Source of the DNA: Chitinophaga sancti
GTDB lineage: Bacteria; Bacteroidota; Bacteroidia; Chitinophagales; Chitinophagaceae
NCBI RefSeq assembly: GCF_034087045.1
Contig: NZ_CP139247.1
Span: forward strand, 4,986,001-5,050,000
Reading direction: 5' to 3'
Length of the DNA stretch: 64,000 nucleotides
Positions 7,628 to 17,528 of the stretch are shown piece after piece; position 1 is the first letter of the stretch; each line of letters begins with the position of its first letter. The notes beneath the pieces are model-generated. The model saw only the letters and a program-made list of their open reading frames with translations, was not told the origin of the DNA and made no database searches. A program made the position numbers and the translations under genes.

Positions 7628-8602
7628 ATGAGCTCTCGGAGAATTTTTATGCAACAAGCCGGCCTGATCGCCGCCGGACTTATGTTGAACCCGTCGGACA
7701 TCTTCAGCAGAAGTCGCGCAAATACTGTAACTAAGATCGGTATTCAGTTGTACACCCTGCGGGATCAGCTGACCAAAGATGTAAAGGATACTATGCAGAA
7801 AGTGGCTACAACCGGCTACAACCATGTTGAAACCTATTATGGCTATACCGGGCCAAAAGAACCGGTTAAGTTCTGGGGGCTGGATCCTAAAGCCCTGAAA
7901 GCATTGCTCACCGAGAACAAACTCACTACCCACAGCGGACACTACCAGTTGAATGACTTCCTCACCAGGGGTAATGGCAAAGACGACGCCCTGAAGGCCC
8001 AGCTGGAAATCGCCGCTACCCTTGGCCAGCAGTACCTGGTAGTACCCGTACCACCCATGAACCTGATCGCCAGACTGACAGGAGCAGATTTTCAGTTCAT
8101 GGCTTCCCAGTTGAACAAAGCCGGTGAACTGGCTAAGAAATCCGGCCTCAAAGTCGGCTACCATAACCACTTCTGGGAATTCAAACAACTCCCCGATGTA
8201 AAAGGAACCGGTTACGATATCCTGCTCAAAGAAACCGATCCTGCACTGGTGGTACTGGAACTTGACATCTTCTGGGCGGAGAAATCCGGCATAGACCCCG
8301 TAGCCCTTTTTAAGGCGAATCCCGGCCGGTTCGCCATGTGGCATGTAAAAGATATCGACAAGTCAGCTGCGGGCAAAATAACCGGTCCTGGTGAAGATGA
8401 GAAGGGGTTGAAAGACCTGATGGGTGAAATCAAATTTGCTGAAGTGGGAACAGGTGCGGTAGATTTCAAAAAGATCTTTGCCAATGCCAGTGAAGCAGGG
8501 GTAAAATATGCATTCGTAGAACAGGATCAGATCACTATCGATCCTTTTGTAAGTATCAAAAAGAGCTATGACTATGTAAAGTCAAATCTTTTAGTACGAT
8601 AA
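7628..8602 (+). CDS. Sugar phosphate isomerase/epimerase-like TIM-barrel protein, Tat-exported
   Basis: Xylose isomerase-like TIM barrel (AP endonuclease 2 family) of 324 residues. The N-terminus SSRRIFMQQAG followed by a hydrophobic stretch is a twin-arginine signal, so the protein probably acts in the periplasm. Barrel-strand signatures include IGIQLYTLRD, GYNHVET, LKVGYHNHFWEF (metal-ligand His), ELDIFWAEKSG, MWHVKDID and FVEQDQ. Members of this exported group are common in Bacteroidota carbohydrate loci, but substrates are mostly unknown. It is followed by a separate terminator-like hairpin and then a PI-PLC-like gene. Confidence 0.85.
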   Translation: MSSRRIFMQQAGLIAAGLMLNPSDIFSRSRANTVTKIGIQLYTLRDQLTKDVKDTMQKVATTGYNHVETYYGYTGPKEPVKFWGLDPKALKALLTENKLTTHSGHYQLNDFLTRGNGKDDALKAQLEIAATLGQQYLVVPVPPMNLIARLTGADFQFMASQLNKAGELAKKSGLKVGYHNHFWEFKQLPDVKGTGYDILLKETDPALVVLELDIFWAEKSGIDPVALFKANPGRFAMWHVKDIDKSAAGKITGPGEDEKGLKDLMGEIKFAEVGTGAVDFKKIFANASEAGVKYAFVEQDQITIDPFVSIKKSYDYVKSNLLVR

Positions 8603-8610
8603 TGATATGA

Positions 8611-8637
8611 TAAAGGGGAGGCCCTGCCTTTCCTTTA
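8611..8637 (+). terminator. Terminator-like hairpin after the isomerase gene
   Basis: TAAAGGGGAGGC (8611-8622) can pair with GCCTTTCCTTTA (8626-8637) over 12 positions with two G-U pairs and a 3-base loop. There is no long T run, so termination is uncertain. Confidence 0.4.
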
Positions 8638-8732
8638 CTAACACAAATGTGTTATCTGGTAATAGTTTCTTAATATACCCCCTCAAAAATAAATTAAACC
8701 TTTGTCTGTAGAATAATCAATTAACCTGACAG

Positions 8733-9785
8733 ATGAAAGTAGCCATGATTGCCTTAATGCTGGGCCTTACAGCATTCGCATTTCCCGGGGAGGATAAATT
8801 ACCGTTGAACAAAGTCCAGAGCATCGGATCCCACAACAGTTATAAGATCGCTATTGATCCAAAAGTAATGGAAGTCATCCGCCAGCATGCCGGCGAGGGC
8901 GCCAAAGGACTGGAATACACCCACATTTCACTGGAACAGCAGCTGGACCTCGGTCTCAGAGGCCTTGAGCTGGACGTATATGCGGATAGTGCAGGCGGTA
9001 AATACGTGCACCCCTTTGTATTGGAGCAGTTAGGCCTGAAACCAGTATATAACACTGATGTGATGAAGGAGCCAGGTTTTAAAGTGTTTCATATGCAGGA
9101 TGTGGATGTGAACAGCAATTGTCCAACCTTCAAAATAGCGCTGGAACAATTGAAGAACTGGTCCAATGCGCATCCGGATCATTCTCCTGTATTTATTACT
9201 ATGAATGCGAAAGATGAGATCTCCAAACGTCCGGAATTCACCAAACCAGAGCCATTTACTCCCGCAGTATACGACCGCCTCGACAAAGAAATTATCGATT
9301 ATTTAGGAAAAGATAAACTGATCACACCTGATGATATCCGTGGCAGGGACAAAACCCTGGAAGCTGCGGTGCTGAAAGGACATTGGCCTACCGTAGGACA
9401 GGCAAAAGGGAAGTTTATTTTTATCCTCGATGAGAAGGATCCAAAAATGTCCGATTATATGCAGGGACATCCTTCACTGAAAGGACGGGTGCTATTTGTA
9501 AATGCACCTGCCGGAAAACCCGAAGCGGCGATTATGATCATCAACGATGCAATCAAAGACCAGGCACTCATTAAACAGATGGTCGCAAAAGGATACATTG
9601 TTCGCACAAGAGCAGATGCCGATACAAAAGAGGCAAGAACAAATGATTACACCAGGTACAAAGCTGCCTGTGAATCAGGTGCCCAGATTATTACAACGGA
9701 TTACTATCAAAAAAGTACTTTATTTCCATCTGAGTATATCGTAAACTTTGGTAATAACGAGTATAGCCGGAAAGATATCAGATAG
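8733..9785 (+). CDS. Secreted Ca2+-dependent PI-PLC family protein
   Basis: Phosphatidylinositol phospholipase C-like enzyme of 350 residues with a short signal peptide (cleavage near AFA). The catalytic-site signatures are GSHNSYK with His34, LRGLELDVYAD with E79/D81 (calcium region) and KVFHMQDVD with His120. Further barrel motifs include PVFITMNAKDE, FIFILDE and the C-terminal GAQIITTDYY. The layout matches the bacterial PI-PLC C1 group. The natural substrate in these bacteria (phosphoinositide, glycosyl-PI or another phosphodiester) is not evident. An AACCTTTG promoter-like sequence lies about 35 bp before the ATG. Confidence 0.82.
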   Translation: MKVAMIALMLGLTAFAFPGEDKLPLNKVQSIGSHNSYKIAIDPKVMEVIRQHAGEGAKGLEYTHISLEQQLDLGLRGLELDVYADSAGGKYVHPFVLEQLGLKPVYNTDVMKEPGFKVFHMQDVDVNSNCPTFKIALEQLKNWSNAHPDHSPVFITMNAKDEISKRPEFTKPEPFTPAVYDRLDKEIIDYLGKDKLITPDDIRGRDKTLEAAVLKGHWPTVGQAKGKFIFILDEKDPKMSDYMQGHPSLKGRVLFVNAPAGKPEAAIMIINDAIKDQALIKQMVAKGYIVRTRADADTKEARTNDYTRYKAACESGAQIITTDYYQKSTLFPSEYIVNFGNNEYSRKDIR

Positions 9786-9871
9786 TTTTTATGGGCGTTT
9801 TATCGGTTGGCGTATCCGTCCTTTATCAGGGGTTTATCAGTCGTTTACCGGCGGGCGTATCCGCTTTACCA

Positions 9872-9909
9872 GCGTTTTATCGGCGAGCGAAAGCCTGCCG
9901 ATAAAACGC
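9872..9909. terminator. First of two adjacent hairpins between convergent genes
   Basis: GCGTTTTATCGGC (9872-9884) and GCCGATAAAACGC (9897-9909) form a perfect 13-bp stem. A related GCGTTTTATCGG also occurs unpaired at about 9794-9805, so the element has a partial third copy. Confidence 0.5.
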
Positions 9910-9913
9910 CCCA

Positions 9914-9956
9914 GCGAAAAACGGGCTTTTGCCTTCGGCGAAAGCCCGTTTTTCGC
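9914..9956. terminator. Strong bidirectional terminator between PI-PLC and sprA
   Basis: A 20-bp inverted repeat with one G-U pair and a TTC loop: the left arm at 9914-9933 begins GCGAAAAACGGGC and the right arm at 9937-9956 ends GCCCGTTTTTCGC. The A and T runs inside the stem ends make it usable from both strands, serving the convergent PI-PLC and sprA genes. Confidence 0.75.
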
Positions 9957-9977
9957 CCCATTTTCCCGCCCCATTTC

Positions 9978-12900
9978 TTACTGCCCAAGCACAAACCTCA
10001 ACGTCAACCCACCCGTCGTCGTCACCGTCGGACTCGACGTCGACAACACCGGTATCGTCTGCTTCCTCGTATAATAAAACTTCAAATTCATCCTCTTATT
10101 CAACACATAATCTATACTCGGCGCTATACTAATCACCTTCTGCCCCGACGTAGGCGTCGAAATCCCCCCATCCAACTGGTTATTCACCGACTTCTCATCC
10201 CTATAACTCAAATCCAGCCGCATATTCAAATCATTATCCAGCTTATGCGACCCATTCTTCCCCACCACAAACGGCAACGTCACCCCCTTCACCCGATACC
10301 CACCACCCAACGTGATTTCCGCCGTACGCGCCTCCACCAGCTGATAATCCGTCAAACTCAAACTCAATGACCTCGTCCGCTTATAATCCACATGCACATT
10401 CATATTGTTCTTCAACGTCATATCCACCCCTAATAACGGCGATAACTGTTCTATCATCGTCACATTCGGCACTGTATAATAAGGCACATAGTTCCCCGAC
10501 ACCGTATCTATAAAACTCGGATTCCCCAACGAGTTCTTATCCATATAACTGGAAGATGAATTGTAGGAGTTCATACTCAAATTGCTCACATAAGAGTGAT
10601 TCAGTGTCAGCGTCTGTACAAAATTACTGAACGGCGCTAGTTTCGCTAACCCATCATACGTAATCCGCCAGTTCGGCAATGGAATAATATTCCTGAAAGG
10701 ATTACTCCTGATCTTATCCAATCCATCCGTCGCAATCAATCCCACCTTATTCGGATCCTGCCCTGTATAAGCCGCAATGAAAGAGGATATCAGTACATTC
10801 TGCTCATACTTGCCATATCCATACATATAAGAAGCATCGCTCGTATCATAGGTAGGCGTAGAACCATCGTGCGCATAAGGGTTTTTAGACCAATATCTCT
10901 TTGACAATGTCGTTCTGTATTTTCTGAAATTCGCAAAGCTCCTCGCCAGTCCTCCCTTCATGAACAATGTCTTCAGCATAATAGAAGTGACCTGGAACCC
11001 TCCTGTCTCGTATGCATCCAGGTGCTCGTAATTCCCTCCGCCATACCTGTCTTTAAATGTTTCAGAGTGGTTCTTGGTAAATGTCTTGGTCAGCGACAAA
11101 TCTATCCGCAGATTCGGTACCGGTTCCAACTGCGCCTGTATCTGCAGGTTCTGTGAGAACTGCTGTACAACCTGGTTATTGAACAGGGTATCGGCAGAAA
11201 ATAATCCCTTCGCTGCCTTTTTATCCAGCCATTTTTTATCCGGCTGATAACCGAATACAAATGCCAGTCCCGGCTCCATACTCCGCCAGTTCATACCCAA
11301 TGCCTGTGTACTGTCCATCCATCCTGGCAGACTCGTATAGTTGTTCTCAGAGTAGTTGATGTTCACACGCCTGAGGGATAGGATCGGGCGCAATATTGAC
11401 TTCACCAGCGGAGATATTTCCGGTAGCTTTTCTTCCTTCTTCGCAGGCTGATTTTTGCCTTTCGCCGCTGGTTTCGCATTCGGATTCACCGGCTGCTTCG
11501 TGGCCGTGATGGCCTTCAGGAACTTTGATTTATTATACAGCTCCGTGAATTTAAACTCCGCCAGCACCGCGACCACCTGTGTATTTTCTATGGTGTTACC
11601 CTGTATCCTGTTTGAAAGGGAAGCCGCTGTCCACTTGTACTGCGCCGTATATTGCACAGCAAAGTTCGTCCAGCTCATGACCGGGATCTTTGACAGTGGC
11701 AGGGTATACGTAGCATTGAATGTCTGGAAGTAGTTGGTATTACGGCCCAGTTTCAGCAGGTTGTTCCATACCGTATCCCGCTTGGCAGAGGAGTTCAGTC
11801 TTCCGGTTGGCTCATCGATACGTGCATTGTTCGTCGCCGTCAGGTCTAAGCTCAGACTACGTGCCAGGTCCCACTTCAAACCATAATAACGATCAAAGGT
11901 AAAGTACTTGTTGTACGTCTCGGCCAGTTTATAATTACTCCCTACGTTCCTGAGCCGTGTAGCACTGAACTGTCTCGTCAGGTCCGCCCGGAAGCTGATC
12001 ATTGATGGCAGGGGATTCAGGTTGATGTCTTTGAACAACTTCATCCACGGCGATTTACTTTTGATCGTTTTCTTAAACGGCTCCCAGAATTTGTTGGTGC
12101 CCGTAAAGTTATAGCCTAATACACCCCTGTTTTTAGTTAGCTCATAGTTCTCAGTTGTAGGACTATGCATTTTAGTGCCCGTATATGCATAGGTGAAATC
12201 AAAGTTCTCCAGGCTCCAGGGTCGCAGTTTCTTTTTACCGTCACTCAGCTTGCGCACATTGGTCACATTGAAACTGCTGGTCGTCGTTGCGTCTTGTGCC
12301 TGTGCCTTGATAGAGTCTCTTTCGTGTTTATTAGCCGCTAATTTCAGCTTTTCCTTCAATTTGATGTCCAGGTCAAACGGATCCCATTCCGGCATGCTGC
12401 TGGTTTTAGATTGCCCTACATAGAGGGGAATCGCCAATCTTGTTCTCTTAGGCAACAACTTACCCATATCCAGGCTTAATGATGCATCGTAGGAGATGAG
12501 GTTATCCTGGTACCGTTCATTCACGCTCTGGTTCACGGCCCCATATCCTGCGGTGTGCATGGTACTGGTTACGGCCAGTTGGCCCAGGTCGGCGAGCTGC
12601 ATATTCAATCTGCCCGTAGCGGCATATCCTCCTTTTTCATCCAGCCCGGTCAATCGCAATTCATCAAACCAAACTTCTGCATTCTTCGTCAGCCCATCAT
12701 CCAGCGGGTTGTAAATAGCCACCATCATCCCTTCCACATCTCCCAGGTTCGGGTTACCGATTACCCCGATCACATTCCCGTTTGCCAGTGTCTTCTCATA
12801 CAGCGTAGCTGTAGAAGCACCTGCATTGTTACGGGTTTGTTTCAGGTTGCTGAAGTCCGATAGCGTGATGTCCATATTGTTCGCCGTAGGCCAGACAGCC

Positions 12901-15900
12901 GTTTGTGAGGTGGCGCCAAAGGCAGTTTTGGTCAGTGGAATACGGTATTCATAGAAGTTCTCCGTATAGTCACTACCAATGCGGATCACCGCCTGCAGGT
13001 CTTTATCTTTTAAACTGTTGTCGTCTTCTACCGCTTCTTCGTGTATGAACATCTGCAGTTTTTTATACCTGCGCAGGTCCATGCCCAATGTTTTGTATAC
13101 CGCCCTTGACTTACCATCCTGCAGTTTGGACAGCTGTAAGGAAAGGGATTGCTCATTCATCAGCAGGGTGGTATTGCTGGTACTGAGCGTCGACTCGCGT
13201 GACAATCCCGGTGGCAGTACATAGTTGATAGGCGTACGGGAAGCGTTTTCTTCGATATTGACAGACGTTGTATTGAAGGTCGTATTACCATCTGTAGCTA
13301 CCAGGTCGCCGGAGCCTGTCTGTAATTCGTAGCTATACTGGCGCCACTGGTTCCTGACCAGTTGCAGTTTACCAAAGCGCAGTACGACAGAATCAGAGAA
13401 ATTCGTGAGGAACATACGCATAAACTGGATGGACTTAAAATCTGCAATACCACCGATCGCCGCGCTATACTGTTCGATCGGGATCTTGAACTGGTACCAG
13501 GTTTCAGTGCCGGTGCTGCCATTGGTATAGGTGACGGAGGCATCTACCTTATCTACGATGTAATTCTGTCCGATCGTCATGTTTGGACTTAAATGCACCC
13601 GGTACTGGAAATAGGACTCCGTTTCATTCATGGTATTATCAAAGTTCAGATCTTCTGACTCCGGAATATTAGTCGCCGCAGTAGAGTAGGAGGAGCCATT
13701 GGTAGTAGCAGGAGAGTTCCCGTCTGACATGGCATAGCGTTTATAACGGGCCAGGATGCCATATTTCGCCTTGTCATAATCATCACCCCTGTAGTGATGG
13801 TAGTTGTCATTACTCGGGTCACCAAGCGCCTGGGTATATACCTCTGCACTAACGCCAAAGTTGGTACGCAGCTGGTTCAGGAAGTGCGTACGGTAAGATA
13901 CTTCATCCGCAGAACGCAAACCATCGTAACCTACGTCCTGGTATTCCCTTACGTCTGCATCATTGTCAAACGCCCTCGTCAGCTGTGTGGTATAGTTCGG
14001 TGTATGGCCCCAGGCAGTGGAATCATAGTTGATCGTAGTACTGGGTGCCTTCATCCCGTTCTCAAAAAACTTGTAGGAGTCTTTCAGAATATCCTCAGAA
14101 ACGGCACCGAGATTGAAATACAGGTCCCCACCGGTACTGGTGGTGTTCTTTATAAATGGATCCTGTACCCAGAATTCGATATACTGTATGTTGGACGTCT
14201 CAAAGTCTGTATTGTCTAACGCACGCATGATACCACCCCAGTGTTTCTTTGGATTATTCAGCGTACCATCTGTATTCACCTCCGTACGGCTGGCTTCGAA
14301 GTTGTATGGACCACGATCATTGGGATAATACGCCAGGTCAAGGGTGGTGAGTTGTGTGGCCGTATAATCCGTAGACAGGTTCGGGAAGATCTCCTTCTGG
14401 TATACGATACGTGTACGTGGATCAGATTGGTCATCTTTGGTAATACCTGCTGGCAGATCGGAAGTACTGTTTACCTGCAGGGTAGGTTCGATGATGTACC
14501 AGGAGAGCAAAGCCCTGTTCTTTCCATAATCAACAGAATCACTCAATGTCGCTTCCGGGAACATGATATTACCTGAACTATCTGTAGCACCAGCCGGTGT
14601 AGAAGCCAGCGCCCAGCTGCTACTCGGCGTCTTCAGGTCATAGTTACTTTCTGTACCTTCAAAGTCATCAATGTATACCTGTCCTTCATTGGAACCAAAT
14701 GCATTGATCAGTTTACTATGCCCGGGGAATAAGCGGGCTACTTCGCCCGTGAGGCTCACAGCGGAGGGTGACCTGGTGCTATAATTCGGTAGTTTATTTA
14801 ACAGCCGGGTCAGTCCTTTCCATTCTGAATTATAGTTACCATCCAGCCCTACAACCGTGTTGTTGATCGGATCTTCGCCGTAACTCACCTTGGTCGTATA
14901 CGGGCGTTCACTCATATGCACGATGGTAGAACCCAGGTTCAGTTTTTCATTCACCGCATAGTCAAAACGGGTACCCACATAGTTCCGTACCTGCTGCCCA
15001 TAGAGACCGCTATTCTCAAAAGAGACGTTGATGGTAGTACCGGAACTGAGGATCCCATCATTGATGATCTTAACCTTACCCAGGTTATAATCAACTGTAT
15101 AGTCAATATTCTCTGTCAGTGTTTTACCACCGGCAGTGACGGTTACAGAACCAGAAGGAATGTTGTAGGCGTTCAATGATACCTCTGACGAACTACCTGC
15201 TTTGTAGCTCCCTTTAATGAGGTACCTGTTGAGTGAAGAATACTGTTGTGCGGCCGCTTTGGTAGTATCATACAGTTTGGTATAGAGGTATTGTTTTTCC
15301 AAAGCAGCATCACCGCCAAATGCTTTGGCAAGGTCTTTACCAAAAGGTTCCAGTACGGGGAAGATGAGTTTACCATTAGATACGTCTACAGTATACCCGC
15401 TCACAAAATCATACACACCATCCGGTTGCGGATCATTGTTCGTATTCAGGTTATCGAGGTTGAGAATGGTAATGATAGGTGCACCGCTGTAAGTACCGAC
15501 AGCATCCGGCAGATAGCGCCTGGGACTGGCTGCGCGGGTATCATTGCCGGGGTCATTGTAATATACATCGGCAGTGAAGTCGGTACTGCTCAGCTGATAA
15601 CCACCGGTGGAATAGATGTTTTTCATCATCAGGTCCCAGATAGGCAGTATCGGACGTGCAGCAGTAGCTTTCAGCATTTTCAGGAAGAGGATGCGGCTAT
15701 TGTTATTGTTACTCGCATCTGGAGGTACATCCTGTGCAAAGTCGCCGACCTTGTAGGTACGACCGTTGTAACTATATTCATATGCGACAGCAAGCACCTG
15801 GTCCGCCGAAAGTGCTGTATTCAGTGAGATGTAACCGAGTTTCTTATTCAGGGTATATTCCGTACTATCCAGTTTGCGTGCATAGGTTTTCTCATAATCC

Positions 15901-17216
15901 TGTACGGCAGAGAGACCGTACGATTGGAGTTGGGAAATGACGGTGCTGGGTAGCCGCGCGGCATCGTCTGCAGAGAGTTTGCTATACAGGTCGTTGATCC
16001 CGTTGTAAGGCAGTTTGCCGCTGCTTACAACGTGTACGGCATTAGTATTGTAAGGACTGTATTCAGCAAGGTCCATCAGACCTACTACGTTACGGGTGTT
16101 CGTGGTCGTTCCTGTCTTATTCGTTACCCATACCTCGATACGTGTAATGTTGGAGAGCGAACGGATACTGGGCAGGTTACCCATGGCATAGTTGAAGGTA
16201 TCGCGGAAGAATTGTGCCAGCAGGAAGTTTTTATTTTCATCGTACGCATCAGATTTGAGGCTGTAGCTGGTAGTCTGATTCCCTCCTTTCAGGGTCAGTG
16301 TCTGCTTCTGTGACTTCTGGCTGGAAAGCACGCTGGTCATAGTCAGGCGGCCGAACTGTAACTGCGTCTTTACTCCAAACAAAGATTGCATCCCACTGAT
16401 CAGTGTCGTGGGAAGCGCAAAGCTTACATTACCTGCTTCAATCTTTTTTATGATCTCATCGTCATAACCGGTGTATTCGAGTTTGATCTGATTTTCGAAA
16501 TCATAAGTAGACTGGGTGTTATAGTTGGTGATGATCTTTAGTTTATCACCGATTTTGCCCGTCACATTCAGGTTGATATTCATATTCATATCAAACCCGC
16601 CACTGCGGCGTGCAGACTCGGTCAATACAGGGTTGTTGGTATACTGGCCTGCATAGCCCATTGATATTTCAAGGTAACCCTGTGGCTTGATATCTACTTT
16701 ACTGCCACCGAATAATCTATCAAAAAGTTTATTGGATTTTTTAAGTTCAAGTGGATTGCTCCTGTTCAGGTTTCCCAGAGTGGAAGCGCGTTTCATGAAG
16801 TAATCATTCTCGCTCTTACGGGACTGCGTGTTGTAGAAATCCTGGAAACTCATAGACGTAGGATTCCTGTAATATTTATCACCGATCTTTTCGGAGATAA
16901 TATACTCTTTTGTAGCAGGATCGTATTCCACGTCCCTTTTGATACCTTTAGGGTCTTTCAGGTCAATAGCATTCTGCACAGGCTCTACGAGCTCCGGAGA
17001 GTGCCTGTCCCTGATAGGATACTTTAACGTATCCACAGTATCTTTCACAGGTATCATGGAATCATATGCAGCATGATTCGTAGAAGAGCCAATTGGATAG
17101 TAACTCACGCCCCTGGCTCCCCTTGCTGCAGAATCAACCATGAAAAAGGCCACTATGCTAAATACAGTTAAGGCAGCATAGTGTTTTTTAAAACGTTTTC
17201 TAAGGGATTTCTTCAC
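9978..17216 (-). CDS. sprA: SprA/Sov, type IX secretion outer-membrane translocon
   Basis: Giant outer-membrane beta-barrel of 2412 residues, close to the 2,400 known for SprA, through which type IX secretion substrates cross the outer membrane and which gliding motility requires. The N-terminus is an export signal with a basic start and hydrophobic stretch (AALTVFSIVAFFMV). Family landmarks include FQDFYNTQSRKSENDYF near the N-terminus, GQVYIDDFEGTESNYDL mid-protein, VWFDELRLTGLDEKGGYA, and a C-terminus of alternating strands ending LTLRFVLGQ. The start codon is GTG at 17216; the next in-frame ATG would delete most of the signal. It stands alone, with terminators on both sides. Confidence 0.96.
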   Translation of the reverse strand: MKKSLRKRFKKHYAALTVFSIVAFFMVDSAARGARGVSYYPIGSSTNHAAYDSMIPVKDTVDTLKYPIRDRHSPELVEPVQNAIDLKDPKGIKRDVEYDPATKEYIISEKIGDKYYRNPTSMSFQDFYNTQSRKSENDYFMKRASTLGNLNRSNPLELKKSNKLFDRLFGGSKVDIKPQGYLEISMGYAGQYTNNPVLTESARRSGGFDMNMNINLNVTGKIGDKLKIITNYNTQSTYDFENQIKLEYTGYDDEIIKKIEAGNVSFALPTTLISGMQSLFGVKTQLQFGRLTMTSVLSSQKSQKQTLTLKGGNQTTSYSLKSDAYDENKNFLLAQFFRDTFNYAMGNLPSIRSLSNITRIEVWVTNKTGTTTNTRNVVGLMDLAEYSPYNTNAVHVVSSGKLPYNGINDLYSKLSADDAARLPSTVISQLQSYGLSAVQDYEKTYARKLDSTEYTLNKKLGYISLNTALSADQVLAVAYEYSYNGRTYKVGDFAQDVPPDASNNNNSRILFLKMLKATAARPILPIWDLMMKNIYSTGGYQLSSTDFTADVYYNDPGNDTRAASPRRYLPDAVGTYSGAPIITILNLDNLNTNNDPQPDGVYDFVSGYTVDVSNGKLIFPVLEPFGKDLAKAFGGDAALEKQYLYTKLYDTTKAAAQQYSSLNRYLIKGSYKAGSSSEVSLNAYNIPSGSVTVTAGGKTLTENIDYTVDYNLGKVKIINDGILSSGTTINVSFENSGLYGQQVRNYVGTRFDYAVNEKLNLGSTIVHMSERPYTTKVSYGEDPINNTVVGLDGNYNSEWKGLTRLLNKLPNYSTRSPSAVSLTGEVARLFPGHSKLINAFGSNEGQVYIDDFEGTESNYDLKTPSSSWALASTPAGATDSSGNIMFPEATLSDSVDYGKNRALLSWYIIEPTLQVNSTSDLPAGITKDDQSDPRTRIVYQKEIFPNLSTDYTATQLTTLDLAYYPNDRGPYNFEASRTEVNTDGTLNNPKKHWGGIMRALDNTDFETSNIQYIEFWVQDPFIKNTTSTGGDLYFNLGAVSEDILKDSYKFFENGMKAPSTTINYDSTAWGHTPNYTTQLTRAFDNDADVREYQDVGYDGLRSADEVSYRTHFLNQLRTNFGVSAEVYTQALGDPSNDNYHHYRGDDYDKAKYGILARYKRYAMSDGNSPATTNGSSYSTAATNIPESEDLNFDNTMNETESYFQYRVHLSPNMTIGQNYIVDKVDASVTYTNGSTGTETWYQFKIPIEQYSAAIGGIADFKSIQFMRMFLTNFSDSVVLRFGKLQLVRNQWRQYSYELQTGSGDLVATDGNTTFNTTSVNIEENASRTPINYVLPPGLSRESTLSTSNTTLLMNEQSLSLQLSKLQDGKSRAVYKTLGMDLRRYKKLQMFIHEEAVEDDNSLKDKDLQAVIRIGSDYTENFYEYRIPLTKTAFGATSQTAVWPTANNMDITLSDFSNLKQTRNNAGASTATLYEKTLANGNVIGVIGNPNLGDVEGMMVAIYNPLDDGLTKNAEVWFDELRLTGLDEKGGYAATGRLNMQLADLGQLAVTSTMHTAGYGAVNQSVNERYQDNLISYDASLSLDMGKLLPKRTRLAIPLYVGQSKTSSMPEWDPFDLDIKLKEKLKLAANKHERDSIKAQAQDATTTSSFNVTNVRKLSDGKKKLRPWSLENFDFTYAYTGTKMHSPTTENYELTKNRGVLGYNFTGTNKFWEPFKKTIKSKSPWMKLFKDINLNPLPSMISFRADLTRQFSATRLRNVGSNYKLAETYNKYFTFDRYYGLKWDLARSLSLDLTATNNARIDEPTGRLNSSAKRDTVWNNLLKLGRNTNYFQTFNATYTLPLSKIPVMSWTNFAVQYTAQYKWTAASLSNRIQGNTIENTQVVAVLAEFKFTELYNKSKFLKAITATKQPVNPNAKPAAKGKNQPAKKEEKLPEISPLVKSILRPILSLRRVNINYSENNYTSLPGWMDSTQALGMNWRSMEPGLAFVFGYQPDKKWLDKKAAKGLFSADTLFNNQVVQQFSQNLQIQAQLEPVPNLRIDLSLTKTFTKNHSETFKDRYGGGNYEHLDAYETGGFQVTSIMLKTLFMKGGLARSFANFRKYRTTLSKRYWSKNPYAHDGSTPTYDTSDASYMYGYGKYEQNVLISSFIAAYTGQDPNKVGLIATDGLDKIRSNPFRNIIPLPNWRITYDGLAKLAPFSNFVQTLTLNHSYVSNLSMNSYNSSSSYMDKNSLGNPSFIDTVSGNYVPYYTVPNVTMIEQLSPLLGVDMTLKNNMNVHVDYKRTRSLSLSLTDYQLVEARTAEITLGGGYRVKGVTLPFVVGKNGSHKLDNDLNMRLDLSYRDEKSVNNQLDGGISTPTSGQKVISIAPSIDYVLNKRMNLKFYYTRKQTIPVLSTSSPTVTTTGGLTLRFVLGQ

Positions 17217-17528
17217 GCGTTCTTTCTATAGCAGCAATTCGTAAATACCAAAAATAGTAGCCTGTATAGTCTGACTATACGAAAAGCGGCTTCGCATCAA
17301 ACGAGCATTTTTACAGTACTATTGTTTGTTGGCTACAGATAGGAGAATTGTATAGATGAAATGGTAAAGTTGATAGCTGAAGGGGCAAGACAGCCCTATA
17401 TTTCGCACAAGATAGGGGAATTTGCTTTTGTAAAACAGGAATTGCGTTTTTTTACTACGAACAGCTAAAATGTATAGATGAAAAGGAAAAGTCCGCCTTC
17501 AGAATTTATTGAAGGCGGACTTTGAAAT
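17217..17528. terminator. Intergenic region with a strong terminator at 17488-17523
   Basis: AAAGTCCGCCTTCA (17488-17501) and TGAAGGCGGACTTT (17510-17523) form a perfect 14-bp stem with an 8-base loop, directly after the stop of the YfhO-type gene; on the minus strand the stem is followed by TCCTTTT. The remaining 270 bases upstream of sprA hold its promoter but I see no clear motif. Confidence 0.75.

Noticed and set aside
7607..8344. Minus-strand open frame of 245 codons opposite the isomerase-like gene
   Set aside because: The plus strand has a Tat signal and family motifs over the same bases.
15246..15827. Plus-strand open frame inside sprA, and similar ones at 9807-10370 and 13794-14219
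   Set aside because: All lie antisense within the very well supported sprA gene and resemble no protein family.
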